Of a DNA stretch of 7,760 nucleotides, positions 6,556 through 7,760 are shown piece by piece; position 1 is the stretch's first letter; every line of letters begins with the position of its first letter. This DNA is from Actinomycetota bacterium (lineage in GTDB: Bacteria > Actinomycetota > Actinomycetes > Actinomycetales > Microbacteriaceae), in assembly GCA_009699665.1 (NCBI GenBank), contig WLNS01000061.1:1-7760 (forward strand), in the 5' to 3' direction. The position numbers and the translations under genes were made by a program. The notes under the pieces were generated by a model. That model was given only the letters and a program-made list of their open reading frames with translations. It ran no database searches and was not told the origin of the DNA.

Positions 6556-7760
6556 TTCGCCACGCCTCGAATGGGCGGGTGGTGAAAGGTGTCGCCAAAG
6601 ACGCGCTGACTGGCACCGACGCGATCCAAGTACGGCGTAATACCGCCCATCTGGAACGGCCATCCGGCGCCCATGATCATGCACAGATCGATGTCTTCGG
6701 GTTTGTGCACGACGCCCTCGTCGAGCATGCGATGAATCTCATCAGCGAGGCCGTCTTCAATGCGCCGCCGAAACTCATCCGCCGTCATCGGGCTCTGTCC
6801 ACCGCGCAAGATGGCGAGGGCGCCTTGGTCAAATCCCGAAGGGTTTCCTTTGCTATTCCGCGTGATGATTTTTCCGTAATCGGCGAGTTTGTGCAGATTG
6901 GGACTGTCAAAGAAGCGATCGGGGAATGCGGCATGGTGTGTGTCGAGCACGTGGGCGCCAACTTTGAGCCCGACGAGGTCAAGCAAGACAAAGGGCGGCA
7001 TGGGCAGCCCGAAGGGTGCACACGCGCCGTCGACAACGCTCGGATGCGTACCCGTGTCGACAGCGTGCATCGCTTCACCAAGAAGTTTGGCAAGCAAGCG
7101 GTTGACCACAAATCCCGTCGTGTCACTCGTGATGACGGCCGTCTTTCTCAGTCCGGCAGCCACTTTCATGGCCGTTGCCAGAGTTTCATCTGTTGTCGAC
7201 GATGCACGCACCACTTCAACGAGCGGCATGACCGCGACGGGATTGAAGAAGTGGAATCCCACGAGTCGTCCGGGATGTTTTAGTGTCGCCCCAATAGCGG
7301 CGACAGAAAGCGAGGATGTATTTGTCGCCATGACAGCGGAGGGGGAGACAATCTTTTCGAATTCCCCAAAAACTTCTTGTTTTATGGCCAGCTCTTCGAA
7401 GACTGCCTCGATGATCCAGTCAGCATCCGCGAAAGCCGACTTGTCGGTGGTTCCGGTGACAAGGGCCTGAAGTCGCGAGGCCTCGTCACTTGCGATGCGC
7501 CCCTTGGTCTGCAATCCAGAAATTTCTTTGTGAATATAGGCAACGGCTTCATCGAGCCGAGTCTGATCAATGTCGGTAAGTACGACGGGCACGCGCAGTC
7601 GCCGCACAAAGAGCAGAGCAAACTGGCGCGCCATCAGACCCGCACCGATGACACCGACCTTTGTGACGGGCTGCGCGAGCGCTGAATCGGGCGCACCTGA
7701 GGGCTTCTTTGCATGCTTTTGTACCAGGTTGAAGGCGTAAACGGAGGCCTGAAATTGGTC
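6552..7760 (-). CDS. 3-hydroxyacyl-CoA dehydrogenase (C-terminal part of a FadB-type protein), 5'-truncated
   Basis: Oxidises (S)-3-hydroxyacyl-CoA to 3-ketoacyl-CoA with NAD+ in fatty acid beta-oxidation. The frame is open to the right edge, giving 402 visible codons; the start is outside. A linker (LVQKHAKKPSGAPD) precedes the Rossmann motif KVGVIGAGLMA (visible residues 34-44). Counting visible residues from the edge, the catalytic set is complete with the family's spacing: Ser149 (in NTSSLS), His170 and Glu182 (GFHFFNPVAVMPLVEV), and Asn220 (FVVNRLL). The usual DxPGF before that Asn reads DTTGF. A second helical HCDH domain follows (GLPMPPFVLLDLVG and the MIMGAGWPFQMGGI region). The sequence before the Rossmann motif resembles the linker of bifunctional actinobacterial FadB proteins, so an enoyl-CoA hydratase domain probably lies beyond the edge; this is inference. 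The gene converges on dxs, overlapping its stop by 4 bp. Confidence 0.92.
   Translation of the reverse strand, partial: DQFQASVYAFNLVQKHAKKPSGAPDSALAQPVTKVGVIGAGLMARQFALLFVRRLRVPVVLTDIDQTRLDEAVAYIHKEISGLQTKGRIASDEASRLQALVTGTTDKSAFADADWIIEAVFEELAIKQEVFGEFEKIVSPSAVMATNTSSLSVAAIGATLKHPGRLVGFHFFNPVAVMPLVEVVRASSTTDETLATAMKVAAGLRKTAVITSDTTGFVVNRLLAKLLGEAMHAVDTGTHPSVVDGACAPFGLPMPPFVLLDLVGLKVGAHVLDTHHAAFPDRFFDSPNLHKLADYGKIITRNSKGNPSGFDQGALAILRGGQSPMTADEFRRRIEDGLADEIHRMLDEGVVHKPEDIDLCMIMGAGWPFQMGGITPYLDRVGASQRVFGDTFHHPPIRGVAN

Noticed and set aside
6579..7283. 234-codon open frame on the plus strand after dxs
   Set aside because: Antisense to the hydroxyacyl-CoA dehydrogenase, whose catalytic residues are intact on the other strand.

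Overview
The window looks like a piece of chromosome from an actinobacterium, most likely a member of the Microbacteriaceae with a moderately high GC content (my estimate is the high 50s percent, lower than many relatives). The evidence is the dut / DUF3710 / DUF3159 gene block, which is specific to actinobacteria, the actinobacterial wording of the aconitase and DXS sequences, use of GTG starts, and one start (dxs) that appears to be leaderless.

From left to right the plus strand carries the 3' part of dut (dUTPase, cut by the left edge), a DUF3710 protein, a multi-pass DUF3159 membrane protein whose start overlaps the preceding stop, then acnA (aconitate hydratase A, complete) and dxs (1-deoxy-D-xylulose-5-phosphate synthase, complete). 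The minus strand carries the C-terminal part of a FadB-type 3-hydroxyacyl-CoA dehydrogenase, cut by the right edge and converging on dxs. Coding density is very high: the only gaps are about 21 bp (dut/DUF3710), 93 bp (DUF3159/acnA) and 28 bp (acnA/dxs), and the two convergent genes share 4 bp at their stop codons.

The genes fall into three groups. The first is a dUTP-clearing enzyme with two conserved proteins of unknown function that are probably co-transcribed with it. The second is central metabolism: aconitase in the citric acid cycle, and DXS at the entry to the MEP isoprenoid pathway. The third is fatty acid beta-oxidation, whose acetyl-CoA product feeds the citric acid cycle.

The most notable non-coding signal is a perfect 18-bp palindrome upstream of acnA that overlaps the DUF3159 stop codon and looks like an operator for a dimeric regulator. 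A second is a TAGACT -10 hexamer placed exactly where a leaderless dxs transcript would need it. I found no mobile element, CRISPR array, RNA gene or rho-independent terminator, and no evidence of a novel multi-gene system; this is mostly ordinary housekeeping chromosome.
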